From contig CALUMI010000022.1 in NCBI GenBank assembly GCA_944321725.1, forward strand, positions 1-41,355: DNA of 41,355 nucleotides, written 5' to 3'. Position 1 is the first letter of the stretch. The number at the start of each line of letters is the position of its first letter. Positions 7,858 through 16,033 of this stretch are shown here, one piece after another. The translations under genes were made by a program, and so were the position numbers. The stretch is from an uncultured Muribaculaceae bacterium (GTDB taxonomy: Bacteria; Bacteroidota; Bacteroidia; Bacteroidales; Muribaculaceae). The notes under the pieces are model-generated. The model did not search any database, was not told the DNA's origin, and saw only the letters and a program-made list of their open reading frames with translations.

Positions 7858-7892
7858 AGAAATATTTTGCAAATGGCTGATTTGCGCGTGTG

Positions 7893-8003
7893 TCACATCT
7901 GTAGTTTATGCTTTTCGAGAGCTTTTTTCACCAATTCCTCATATTCTTTGTCGCTTAAATCGCTTATCTCTAATATGTCTGTTTATTGTAAAAAATATTT
8001 CAT
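7893..8003 (-). pseudogene. Remnant of a small gene with an early in-frame stop
   Basis: From an ATG at 8003 the minus strand reads six residues (MKYFLQ), a TAA codon at 7985-7983, then 29 further codons in the same frame encoding an acidic/basic helical stretch (DILEISDLSDKEYEELVKKA and on to HKLQM) ending in TGA at 7893-7895. The second part looks protein-like (regular charge pattern, helix former) and no alternative start follows the stop until a late TTG. I infer a small gene broken by a nonsense change. I do not recognise the family. It lies in the 270-bp gap between the divergent GT operon and the OPT transporter gene. Confidence 0.4.
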
Positions 8004-8053
8004 GTTTTTTGGATAAAAAAGGAGGTTGGGATATGTCGTTGGGTAATTTTTTG

Positions 8054-8061
8054 TAACTTCG
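8054..8061 (+). promoter_or_regulatory. Possible -7 box of the OPT transporter gene
   Basis: TAACTTCG differs from TAnnTTTG by one base. No clear -33 box at 19-21 nt. The start codon lies 44 nt past the box. Confidence 0.4.
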
Positions 8062-8105
8062 CAAGCGGTATTTATACAGAATATTAACTTTTATACAAAA
8101 AATAG

Positions 8106-10058
8106 ATGCAAGAAGAGAAAAAACGAGAGGGAACAGGCATCCCTGAAAACGCGTTCCGCGAATTAAAACCGGGCGAGAACTATGTGCCTGTGATGAGGCC
8201 CGACAGGGTTTATCCCGAAGTTACGCCGTATTCGGTGTCGGTAGGGTTGCTTATGGCGGTGATTTTCAGTGCCGCCGCGGCTTATTTGGGATTGAAAGTT
8301 GGGCAAGTGTTTGAGGCTGCGATACCTATAGCGATTATTGCTGTGGGGCTGTCGGGCGCGTTGGGTAAGCGCAACGCGTTGGGACAGAATGTGATAATAC
8401 AGTCGATTGGCGCTTCGTCGGGGGTAGTGGTTGCGGGAGCCATCTTTACGCTTCCCGCGCTCTACATATTGCAGGCCACTTACGGAGAGGAGATAACGGT
8501 GAGTTTCTTGGAGATTTTCTTGAGCTCGCTGCTTGGAGGCGTGTTGGGCATATTGTTCTTCATACCGTTCCGCAAGTATTTTTGCTCTGACATGCACGGC
8601 AAGTTCCCGTTCCCTGAAGCGACGGCAACGACACAGGTGCTTATTTCCGGAGAGAAAGCCGGCAATCAGGCCAAGCCGCTGATTGTTGCCGGACTTGTTG
8701 GCGGTATATACGACTTTTTGCTGTCCACGTTCGGGTGGTGGAGCGAAACTCTCACCACAAAAGCCACTGCGTGGGGCGCGGAGATAGCGCAAAATGCCAA
8801 GATGGTTTTCAAAATCAATACCGGAGCGGCTGTGCTCGGCTTAGGCTATATAGTGGGCTTGAAATACAGTTTCATTATTTTTGCCGGCAGCGCGTTTATA
8901 TGGTATGTGATAGTGCCGTTGATGGGTACGCTGACTCCAAATTTCCTTTCTCCGGAAGAGATTTTCTCGGAGCAGGCGCGTTATATAGGCATCGGCGGTA
9001 TTGCAATGTCGGGAATTATCGGGATAATCAAGTCGTGGGGCATTATCCGCAGCGCGGTAGGATTGGCAGGCCGTGAGTTTAAGGGTAAAGGCGGAAGCGT
9101 GCAGCAGGTGGTGCGCACACAGCGCGACATATCGATGAAGATTCTGACTTTCGCGTTGATTGCGGCTTTGATTGTCACTTTTGTGTTTTTCTATTTCGGG
9201 GTGATACATAATTTGTTGCAGACGGTTGTGGCTTTCGTTGTGGTCACTGTGATAGCGTTCCTGTTCACTACGGTGGCGGCCAACGCGATAGCTATTGTAG
9301 GTACTAATCCTGTGTCGGGAATGACGCTGATGACGCTGATCATAGCGTCGGCGGTTTTTGTGGCTGTCGGGATGAAAGGAGCTTCCGGCATAGTTGCCTC
9401 GATGATTATCGGCGGTGTGGTTTGCACGGCGTTGTCGATGGCCGGAGGAATGGTGACTGACATGAAGATAGGCTATTGGCTTGGCAGCACGCCAAAAAAG
9501 CAGCAGACTTGGAAATTGGTCGGCACGCTTGTGTCGGCTGCCACTGTCGGCGGAGTGATAATGATTCTTGCGAAAGTCTACGGCTTTAGCGGGCCTAATG
9601 CTTTGGTCGCTCCGCAGGCCAACGCCATGGCGGCGGTTATCGAGCCGTTGATGATGGGAGGAAATACCCCGTGGATGCTCTATGGTGTCGGGGCAGTGCT
9701 TGCCGTGTTGCTTAATTGGCTCGGCGTTCCGGCATTGGCTTTTTCTCTCGGTATGTTTATCCCGATGGAGTTGAACGCGCCGTTGCTCGTCGGCGGACTG
9801 ATAAGCTGGTTTGTAAGCAACCGCTCAAAAGACAAGGCTCTTAACGACGCGCGCCGCGACCGTGGTACGCTTCTTGCTTCCGGATTCATTGCCGGCGGAG
9901 CATTGATGGGCGTGGTCAGCGCGGGAATGCGTTTTGCCGGGTTCGACTATTCGCACAGCTTGTCTGAAGGCATGTTGCAGACGGGCGGTATCGTGATGTA
10001 TCTGCTTCTGATCGCTTATTTGGTTTGGGACAGCATGAGAGCCAAAAAAGAAATTTAG
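8106..10058 (+). CDS. OPT-family oligopeptide transporter
   Basis: A 650-residue inner-membrane protein with roughly 14-16 hydrophobic segments. The start ENAFRELKPGENYVPVMRPD..YPEVTPYSVSVGLLMAVIFSAAAAYLGLKVGQVFEAAIPIAI is the hallmark of the bacterial OPT subfamily. Other family segments are ALGQNVIIQSIGASSGVVVAG, FPFPEATATTQVL (about 170-182) and a C-terminal ARRDRGTLLASGFIAGGALMGV. The family takes up oligopeptides, or metal chelates in the YSL branch, using the proton gradient; the substrate here is not known. Single-gene transcription unit with a very strong terminator. Confidence 0.95.
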   Translation: MQEEKKREGTGIPENAFRELKPGENYVPVMRPDRVYPEVTPYSVSVGLLMAVIFSAAAAYLGLKVGQVFEAAIPIAIIAVGLSGALGKRNALGQNVIIQSIGASSGVVVAGAIFTLPALYILQATYGEEITVSFLEIFLSSLLGGVLGILFFIPFRKYFCSDMHGKFPFPEATATTQVLISGEKAGNQAKPLIVAGLVGGIYDFLLSTFGWWSETLTTKATAWGAEIAQNAKMVFKINTGAAVLGLGYIVGLKYSFIIFAGSAFIWYVIVPLMGTLTPNFLSPEEIFSEQARYIGIGGIAMSGIIGIIKSWGIIRSAVGLAGREFKGKGGSVQQVVRTQRDISMKILTFALIAALIVTFVFFYFGVIHNLLQTVVAFVVVTVIAFLFTTVAANAIAIVGTNPVSGMTLMTLIIASAVFVAVGMKGASGIVASMIIGGVVCTALSMAGGMVTDMKIGYWLGSTPKKQQTWKLVGTLVSAATVGGVIMILAKVYGFSGPNALVAPQANAMAAVIEPLMMGGNTPWMLYGVGAVLAVLLNWLGVPALAFSLGMFIPMELNAPLLVGGLISWFVSNRSKDKALNDARRDRGTLLASGFIAGGALMGVVSAGMRFAGFDYSHSLSEGMLQTGGIVMYLLLIAYLVWDSMRAKKEI

Positions 10059-10079
10059 AATACAATCTCATTGTATATG

Positions 10080-10123
10080 ACAGTTGCAGCCGTTCCGATG
10101 TCGGAACGGCTGCAACTGTTTTG
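10080..10123 (+). terminator. Strong terminator of the OPT transporter gene
   Basis: A perfect 19-bp stem (10080-10098 with 10101-10119) with only TG between the arms, followed by a T-run (10119-10122). The flank on the other side is not T-rich on the minus strand, so it is mainly a forward terminator. Confidence 0.9.
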
Positions 10124-10186
10124 TAGTGTTTTCGCTATATGCGGCTGTCATCATTCTCAACCATGAGCACATACAGCCAAGATATG

Positions 10187-11479
10187 CTATTTGCCGTAGT
10201 TGGCGAAGAAGTCGAATATCCATTTCTTTGCTGCCTCGATTTGCTCGGGATAGATGTAATGGGCTGTTTCTTCCGCCAAAAATGCTGTCTTGGGCGATTT
10301 TATGGTGTTGTAGACAGAGTAGACGGTTGTGGTGGGACAGACATTGTCGTTGTAGCCGAAAGAGAAAAACATGGGGACATCCACAAATCGTGCGAAGTTT
10401 GCTATGTCGTAGTAGCGGGCTGTATTGATTTTCTCCGGGGTGCGGTTGACGCTATCGGCAAACATGTGCGGCCATCCTCCCGCGCGTCCGTGCAGATAGC
10501 CTTCCATGTCGCATAGCGCGGGATGTATGGCAACGGCGGCTTTCACACGATTGTCCGATGCTGTTGTCATTATCGACAACGCTCCGCCTTGGCTTATGCC
10601 GAATGTGGCAAGCCTGTTCCCATCGAATTGGGGCAAAGAACAAATGAAATCAACGGCGCGCAGGCAGCCCATGTACAGACGTTTGTAGTAGTACCGGTCG
10701 CGGTTGTCGAGATTGAATATCGGATAATCTCTCAATGCTCCTTTGTTGAGGTCGTTGTAGATTTCCGCCGGCATGTTTACGGGGATGCCGTGTGCGCCTA
10801 TCTCGAATACTATCACGCCTTTGTCGGCTGTGTCGGTGTCGCCGTTATACGGGCGTATTCCGGCTGCCGGGAGTTGCAGTATGGCGGGATATTTGCCGGG
10901 CGCTTTTGGCACGCAAAGCATTCCGTAGATACGCGAGCCCTCTTTGTAGCTTTGCAGTCTGACGTGGTAGGTGTTGGTCTTGCCGGTACACCGCTCTGGG
11001 ATTAAAGTCATTCTGACATCCATATCCACTTTCGATGCGTCTGCTTTTGCTTTTTCCCAAAACTCTGTGAAATCGTCGGGCAGCGTGACAGTGGGGCGCA
11101 ACTCCTCCGGCTGAAATCCGGCGGTTGCCACTCCGTTGTATGTCTTGCCGTTGTATTCGGCGAATACGTTGCAGCGCAGAAATCCCGGTTTGTCCATTGT
11201 GCCGGCGTCGATTGTCATTGTCCCGCCGGGTAATGTCATTTCTGCGGCTTTCCGGGCCGGCATCATCTCCTCTGATATTTCGTAGCGGATTCTCACGTCG
11301 TCGACAGGCACGCTGTTGCGTGTGACTTGTACGTCGAATTTCACGTTTTCTCCGATTTCGTACAGCCAATTTTTGTGTTCCGGAGCGACATTCACTTTTA
11401 TGAATTCTGTTTCAGGCGCGGCGTATGCGCATGTTCCTATTGCCGCGAGCAGCAGTGCGGACAGTAGTTTGGTTCTCAT
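10187..11479 (-). CDS. Exported CE7-type acetyl xylan esterase-like hydrolase
   Basis: A 430-residue alpha/beta hydrolase with a Sec signal peptide (residues 1-20). Residues about 24-125 form an extra beta-sandwich-like N-terminal domain; the esterase core follows from about 135 (LPDDFTEFWEKAKAD, a CE7 signature). The catalytic triad can be placed at S296 (GISQGG), D378 (GYNDNVCP) and H407 (TAHYIYPEQ). CE7 enzymes remove acetyl groups from xylan fragments or antibiotics; the natural ester here is uncertain. It follows the FAD oxidoreductase gene by 12 nt in the same operon, so the two probably act on the same exported substrate. Confidence 0.88.
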   Translation of the reverse strand: MRTKLLSALLLAAIGTCAYAAPETEFIKVNVAPEHKNWLYEIGENVKFDVQVTRNSVPVDDVRIRYEISEEMMPARKAAEMTLPGGTMTIDAGTMDKPGFLRCNVFAEYNGKTYNGVATAGFQPEELRPTVTLPDDFTEFWEKAKADASKVDMDVRMTLIPERCTGKTNTYHVRLQSYKEGSRIYGMLCVPKAPGKYPAILQLPAAGIRPYNGDTDTADKGVIVFEIGAHGIPVNMPAEIYNDLNKGALRDYPIFNLDNRDRYYYKRLYMGCLRAVDFICSLPQFDGNRLATFGISQGGALSIMTTASDNRVKAAVAIHPALCDMEGYLHGRAGGWPHMFADSVNRTPEKINTARYYDIANFARFVDVPMFFSFGYNDNVCPTTTVYSVYNTIKSPKTAFLAEETAHYIYPEQIEAAKKWIFDFFANYGK

Positions 11480-11491
11480 TTTCTTTCGGTT

Positions 11492-13372
11492 TTATTGGTT
11501 TGTGATTTTTGGCGGTTCGTTTAAGTGGCTGCCGAGATTGAAATTCTGATTGTCGGGCAGCTCCTCGTTCTCTTTTGCGGCTCCTTTTCTCATCAGTGAT
11601 TTTAGCTCATCGAGGTGCCGTTGGTATATTCCGCGCGGCAATTCGCCGTATTTCTTGCACAGCGACGCTGCCATGCCGACAACCTCTCCCATCATTCCTG
11701 TGGTGCGCATCACACGCACTGTTCCAAGTGCCACGTGGGTGACGCTGATGTTGCGCCCGGCCATGAAAAGATTGTCGACATTGCGCGAATAAAGGCATCT
11801 GTATGGCACTCCGTAAGGATAGAATGCCGTATGCTTTGTGGATGCCTTGAACGGCTCTTCGGGGAAATGCTTGGCATTTTCAGGGTCAGGAAAATGCAGG
11901 TCGATTGTCCACGAGGTGGTGAATGACGCGTCTTCGTGGAAAACGTTTTTTTCAAGGTCGTCCTGCTTGAGCACATAATCGCCAAGCAGTCGCCGCGACT
12001 CGCGCTTTCCGGCTATGTATGCCACCCACTCCAATTTGCGGTTGCGGTATTCGCTGTTGTCTTTTTTGTGGTTTTTCAAGAAGCTCCAGTTGGAGTAAAC
12101 CACCAATAAACCATAGTCGCGGATATGCTCGAAATCGGCTATTTGGTCGCGGTTCATGCCTGTTTCCCACGTCCATTCGCCCATAGTCACTTTCTCGCAG
12201 TTGTCTTCGTTGAAATTAAGTCCGTAGTTGAATTCCGGAAACGATGATTTTTTGCCTGTATCTGTCGAGTACCATTGCACGGAGGCTCCCATGACCATAT
12301 TGTCGGCTGTTTCCGGTGCCCGCTGCTCTCCGTACTCATCACGGCTTTCACGTCCTGTGCGGTAGTCTGCCCCCGCGAGATAACCTATTGTCCCGTCGCC
12401 TGTGCAGTCGGCAAAGACATGGGCTTTCAGGCATATCCGGCTGCCGTTCTCGATGTGTTCGGCTGTAACTGACGTTATTTTTCCGTCGAGTGTCTCAATC
12501 TTGTTGGCATGGTAGTTGGTGAAAAGGGTGATGTTTTTTTCGTCAGTCACAAAACGGAGTTTCTTTTCATCCTCATAATTTGACGCCGGTTGGGCGTTGC
12601 CGAATTTTGAGTGTCCGAACTCCCGTATCATTTTTCCGAGCTGTTCGTAGGGCGGCAGCTCGATTACGCCCCCGAGATGCACGCGTATCTCGGAACTGTT
12701 GTTGCCGCCAAGTATGGGACGGTCGTTGACCAACGCCACAGTGCATCCCAACCGTGCCGCGCTGACAGCCGCGCACATTCCGGCTATGCCGCCGCCCACG
12801 ACAACGAAGTCGAAATTTTGAGTGACGGTTTCTCCCCTGTCGACAAGCCGCTCGCGCAAGGCGGCGAGCTTGTCGGGCTCCGATGGCGGAAGCGAGTCTT
12901 CTCGGGTTGTGAAATAAATGGCGTCACAGCGTCCGTCAAAACCTGTCATGTCGGTCAGCCGCAATTCGGTCTTTCGGTCTTTGATGTTTATTTTTCCGGC
13001 GTATTGCCACATCCATTTGTTGCCTTCGCATCCGAGTGTGGCGTCAAGCTGCTTGTTGCCTACCGACAGTTTGAACTTGCCGGGACCTTCTCCTTCATGC
13101 CATGGCGATGTCCAGTTAAAAGTGCGGACATACGCATAGTAGGTGCCCTCATCGGGAAAAACAACCTCACTCACGGCATCGCCAACCGGCTCTCCCAATC
13201 CGTGCGCAATCAGGTATGGAGAACCCATAGCGTCCATGAACTGTTGGTCGACTGACCAACCTCCTTTCTCCTTGAAATTCTCTGCCTCAACAAGCAGTTC
13301 ATTGGCATTGGCTGCCATTTCCCATAGAATGGTCGAGGCAATGGCAATGCCGGTTCGTAAAAATTTTCTCAT
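11492..13372 (-). CDS. Exported FAD-dependent oxidoreductase with N-terminal accessory domain
   Basis: A 626-residue protein; the start at 13372 gives a signal peptide (MRKFLRTGIAIASTILW..ANA), whereas the longer open frame from 13432 adds 20 residues without sense. Residues 25-155 form a beta-sandwich-like module (LLVEAENFKEKGGW...YYAYVRTFNW) like those fused to polysaccharide-active proteins. The FAD domain begins at about 187 with FDFVVVGGGIAGMCAAVSAARLG (dinucleotide-binding GGGIAG, 193-198), continues with ILGGNNSSEIRVHLGG and VFADCTGDGTIGYLAGADYRTG, and ends with NLFMAGRNISVTHVALGTVRVMRTTGMMGEVVG. This is the FAD_oxidored family, common in Bacteroidota carbohydrate loci and sometimes mislabelled xanthan lyase. 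Substrate unknown; probably a sugar oxidation in the periplasm. Confidence 0.88.
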   Translation of the reverse strand: MRKFLRTGIAIASTILWEMAANANELLVEAENFKEKGGWSVDQQFMDAMGSPYLIAHGLGEPVGDAVSEVVFPDEGTYYAYVRTFNWTSPWHEGEGPGKFKLSVGNKQLDATLGCEGNKWMWQYAGKINIKDRKTELRLTDMTGFDGRCDAIYFTTREDSLPPSEPDKLAALRERLVDRGETVTQNFDFVVVGGGIAGMCAAVSAARLGCTVALVNDRPILGGNNSSEIRVHLGGVIELPPYEQLGKMIREFGHSKFGNAQPASNYEDEKKLRFVTDEKNITLFTNYHANKIETLDGKITSVTAEHIENGSRICLKAHVFADCTGDGTIGYLAGADYRTGRESRDEYGEQRAPETADNMVMGASVQWYSTDTGKKSSFPEFNYGLNFNEDNCEKVTMGEWTWETGMNRDQIADFEHIRDYGLLVVYSNWSFLKNHKKDNSEYRNRKLEWVAYIAGKRESRRLLGDYVLKQDDLEKNVFHEDASFTTSWTIDLHFPDPENAKHFPEEPFKASTKHTAFYPYGVPYRCLYSRNVDNLFMAGRNISVTHVALGTVRVMRTTGMMGEVVGMAASLCKKYGELPRGIYQRHLDELKSLMRKGAAKENEELPDNQNFNLGSHLNEPPKITNQ

Positions 13373-13420
13373 CAGTTGTCGTAAAATAAAAAAGTTGTAA
13401 ATTAAGTCTAGGCTGTTTCG

Positions 13421-13428
13421 CAAAAGTA
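13421..13428 (-). promoter_or_regulatory. -7 box for the oxidoreductase-esterase operon
   Basis: TACTTTTG on the minus strand, 48 nt before the oxidoreductase start codon. No good -33 box; the upstream DNA is the end of the RNase R gene. Confidence 0.5.
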
Positions 13429-13447
13429 ACAAAAAAGTGTGTGGCCG

Positions 13448-15736
13448 CTACATCTTTTTTGCCACGCGTATCTGCCTGCGTGTCTTTTTCTTTTTCTTTG
13501 CGGATGAGGCTTTCTTGTCCGACGTTTTCTTCTCTTTTTTTGAGTTTTGAGGCTTTGCGATATTGCCGTTCTTGTCAAGGAGAGGCTGCGTTGTCGACGC
13601 ATTGTTGTCAACAAGCGCGAAGTCGAGCTGTTTCTTGTTCAGGTCAGCACGCGCAACTTGCACGGTCAGTTTGTCGCCAAGCCTGTAGATATGCCGGTAA
13701 CGCCGCCCTATCAGGCAATAATTTTTCTCGTCAAACTCGTAGTAGTCGTCGACAAGGTCGCGGATTGGAACCATTCCTTCGCATTTGTTTTCGTCAAGTT
13801 CCACGTAAAGTCCCCATTCTGTCACTCCGGAAACCGAACCCTCATAAATTTTGCCTACCCGGTCGGCCATAAATTCTACCTGTTTGTACTTTATCGAAGC
13901 CCGTTCCGCGTTTGCGGCAAGCAGCTCCATGTCGGAAGAATGCTTGCATTCGTCCTCGAGTTTGCTTTGGTTGACGGCTCGTCCGCCGTTCATATAGCGG
14001 TCTATCAGCCGGTGTACCATCATGTCGGGATAGCGGCGTATTGGCGATGTGAAATGGGTGTAATAGTCGAAAGCGAGTCCGTAGTGCCCTATGTTGATTG
14101 TTGAGTATACGGCTTTTGCCATTGACCGTATGGCGAGTATCGACAGCAAATCTTCTTCTGCCCGCCCCTTGATTTTGTCGAGCATTTTATTGAGCGAGCC
14201 GTTCACTTCTTTTGCCTTGCCTTTGATTTGCAGCTTGTAGCCGAACCGTGACGCTATTTCCGCAAAGTTCGACAGTTTGTCGGGATCGGGATTGTCGTGA
14301 ATTCTGTAGACGAACGGTTTCGGCTTCTTTTTGCCTTTTGACATGCCCATGTCGGTGGCTACCTGCTTGTTTGCGAGCAGCATGAACTCTTCAATGAGCT
14401 TGTTGGCGTCTTTCGACTCTTTGAAATATACTTTTGTGGGATGGCCTTTCTCGTCGATTTCGAAACGCACTTCCACGCGATCGAAATTCACGGCTCCGTT
14501 TTCAAAACGCCGCTTTCTCAGGAATTTTGCCAATTTGTTGAGCATTAGCAGTTCTTCGGCAAATTCGCCTTCTCCGGCTTCGATTATGCCTTGTGCCTCC
14601 TCGTAGGTGAACCGCCTGTCGCTTCGGATTATTGTGCGGGCTATGTGGTGGCGGATGATGTGCGCTTGCCCGTTCATCTCAAACACGCATGAGAATGCGA
14701 GTTTGTCCTCGTTTGGACGCAATGAGCAGATGTAGTTGCAAAGCCGTTCCGGCAGCATTGGCACTGTGCGGTCGACAAGGTAGATTGATGTGGCGCGTTT
14801 TTCGGCCTCTTTGTCGATTATCGAGCCGGGATGCACATAGTATGTCACATCCGCTATATGCACTCCTACTTCCCAATTTCCGTTGGGCAGTTTGCGGATA
14901 GAAAGAGCGTCGTCGAAATCCTTTGCGTCGCGAGGGTCGATGGTGAAAGTGGTGACTTCCCGGAAATCCTCGCGTTTGGCTATCTCTTCGTCTGTTATCG
15001 ACGCGTCGATGCGGTTTGCCGCGGTTTCCACGTTTTTGGGATAGACGTAAGGCAAATCGTATTCCGCGAGTATTGCGTTCATTTCGGAATTGTTCTCGCC
15101 TGTGCGGCCGAGTATGTCGACAATCTCACCGATTGGGCTTTTGTCCTCTTCGTTCCACTGCACGATTTTCACTATGGCTTTGTCGCCTGTTTTTCCTCCT
15201 TTGAGCTTGTCTTTGGGTATGAAGATGTCGCATGCGAGGAATTTGCTGTCGGTGCGCAGAAAAGCAAAATTCTTGTCAACTTTTAATGTGCCGATGAATT
15301 TCTGGTCCTTTCGTTTTACTATTTCTATGACTTTCGCTTCCGGCTCGCTTCCGGGTCTTTGTGCCGACAGCAGCACTTTCACGCGGTCGCCGTTGAGGGC
15401 ATGCATCGAGTTGCGCTCCGCCACAAATACCGGCACATCCACTCCCTCAAGAATTACGCTGTTTTTCCCGTTGCTGCGGCGCACAAACTCGCCTTCCGAC
15501 GATGATGTTATTTCCGCCGCCTGATATTTTCCGGGTATTAGCTCAAGAACCACGCCGCTTTCCGCGAGCTCGTCGAGCAGGTCGGCCACCATATATTGGT
15601 TTTCCCGTCCGTTGATGCCGAGAGCCACGGCTATCTGTTTGTAGTTGTACGAGCCTCGTGTATGCTCATTGAAATAGGCTATGATTTTCTCTCTGAATTC
15701 GGCCTTTTTGGAGAATTGTGATTTTGATGTTGCCAT
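13448..15736 (-). CDS. rnr: Ribonuclease R
   Basis: A 762-residue 3'-to-5' exoribonuclease that degrades structured RNA. Domain order is canonical: winged-helix N-terminus (about 10-70), two cold-shock domains (about 80-215), the RNB catalytic domain with IDPRDAKDFDDALS (metal-binding aspartates at 267, 270, 273, 275 and 276), and an S1 RNA-binding domain near 640-715 (KIYEGSVSGVTEWGLYVELDE). It ends in a lysine-rich tail (about 730-762) typical of RNase R. The gene stands alone; I see no clear terminator between its stop and the next minus-strand gene 75 nt downstream, so some readthrough is possible. Confidence 0.97.
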   Translation of the reverse strand: MATSKSQFSKKAEFREKIIAYFNEHTRGSYNYKQIAVALGINGRENQYMVADLLDELAESGVVLELIPGKYQAAEITSSSEGEFVRRSNGKNSVILEGVDVPVFVAERNSMHALNGDRVKVLLSAQRPGSEPEAKVIEIVKRKDQKFIGTLKVDKNFAFLRTDSKFLACDIFIPKDKLKGGKTGDKAIVKIVQWNEEDKSPIGEIVDILGRTGENNSEMNAILAEYDLPYVYPKNVETAANRIDASITDEEIAKREDFREVTTFTIDPRDAKDFDDALSIRKLPNGNWEVGVHIADVTYYVHPGSIIDKEAEKRATSIYLVDRTVPMLPERLCNYICSLRPNEDKLAFSCVFEMNGQAHIIRHHIARTIIRSDRRFTYEEAQGIIEAGEGEFAEELLMLNKLAKFLRKRRFENGAVNFDRVEVRFEIDEKGHPTKVYFKESKDANKLIEEFMLLANKQVATDMGMSKGKKKPKPFVYRIHDNPDPDKLSNFAEIASRFGYKLQIKGKAKEVNGSLNKMLDKIKGRAEEDLLSILAIRSMAKAVYSTINIGHYGLAFDYYTHFTSPIRRYPDMMVHRLIDRYMNGGRAVNQSKLEDECKHSSDMELLAANAERASIKYKQVEFMADRVGKIYEGSVSGVTEWGLYVELDENKCEGMVPIRDLVDDYYEFDEKNYCLIGRRYRHIYRLGDKLTVQVARADLNKKQLDFALVDNNASTTQPLLDKNGNIAKPQNSKKEKKTSDKKASSAKKKKKTRRQIRVAKKM

Positions 15737-15787
15737 AGTGTTTATGTTTTTATAGCGGAGAGAACCATCGATTTCCGCAAGTCTTTA

Positions 15788-15795
15788 CAAAAATA
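15788..15795 (-). promoter_or_regulatory. -7 box of rnr
   Basis: TATTTTTG on the minus strand, 51 nt before the rnr start codon. The -33 position shows no convincing TTTG. Confidence 0.5.
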
Positions 15796-15981
15796 GTGAT
15801 AAATCCGGAATTTTCCATAATAATGCGGCAAATTCGATGCGGTGAGCCGCTAATCTGTAAAATTGGTAATTTAAACAGTAATTTGTGTGTTATGACTGTT
15901 AAGAGAAACGGCTATTTTTGTAAAACAGAATAAGATAAATATGTGTTTAGGTTCCAATATGGTAATTTTAGGCGGGTTCCG

Positions 15982-16012
15982 CTTGCAAAAGGCGGAATCT
16001 TGCTTAATTTTG
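15982..16012 (+). promoter_or_regulatory. Promoter of the polyferredoxin operon
   Basis: CTTG (15982-15985), 19-nt spacer and TAATTTTG (16005-16012), one mismatch from consensus. A small inverted repeat TTCCGC (15977-15982) / GCGGAA (15992-15997) brackets the -33 box and could be an operator. The rest of the 297-bp gap contains another -7-like box (15913-15920) without a matching -33. Confidence 0.7.
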
Positions 16013-16033
16013 CAGTTGTAAAATTTAATTTAT

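Noticed and set aside
12611..13255. 214-codon plus-strand frame inside the FAD oxidoreductase gene
   Set aside because: Shadow of a gene with clear FAD-binding motifs.
13373..13432. 20-residue upstream extension of the FAD oxidoreductase
   Set aside because: The signal peptide begins at the Met encoded at 13372 and the -7 box at 13421-13428 would lie inside the extension.
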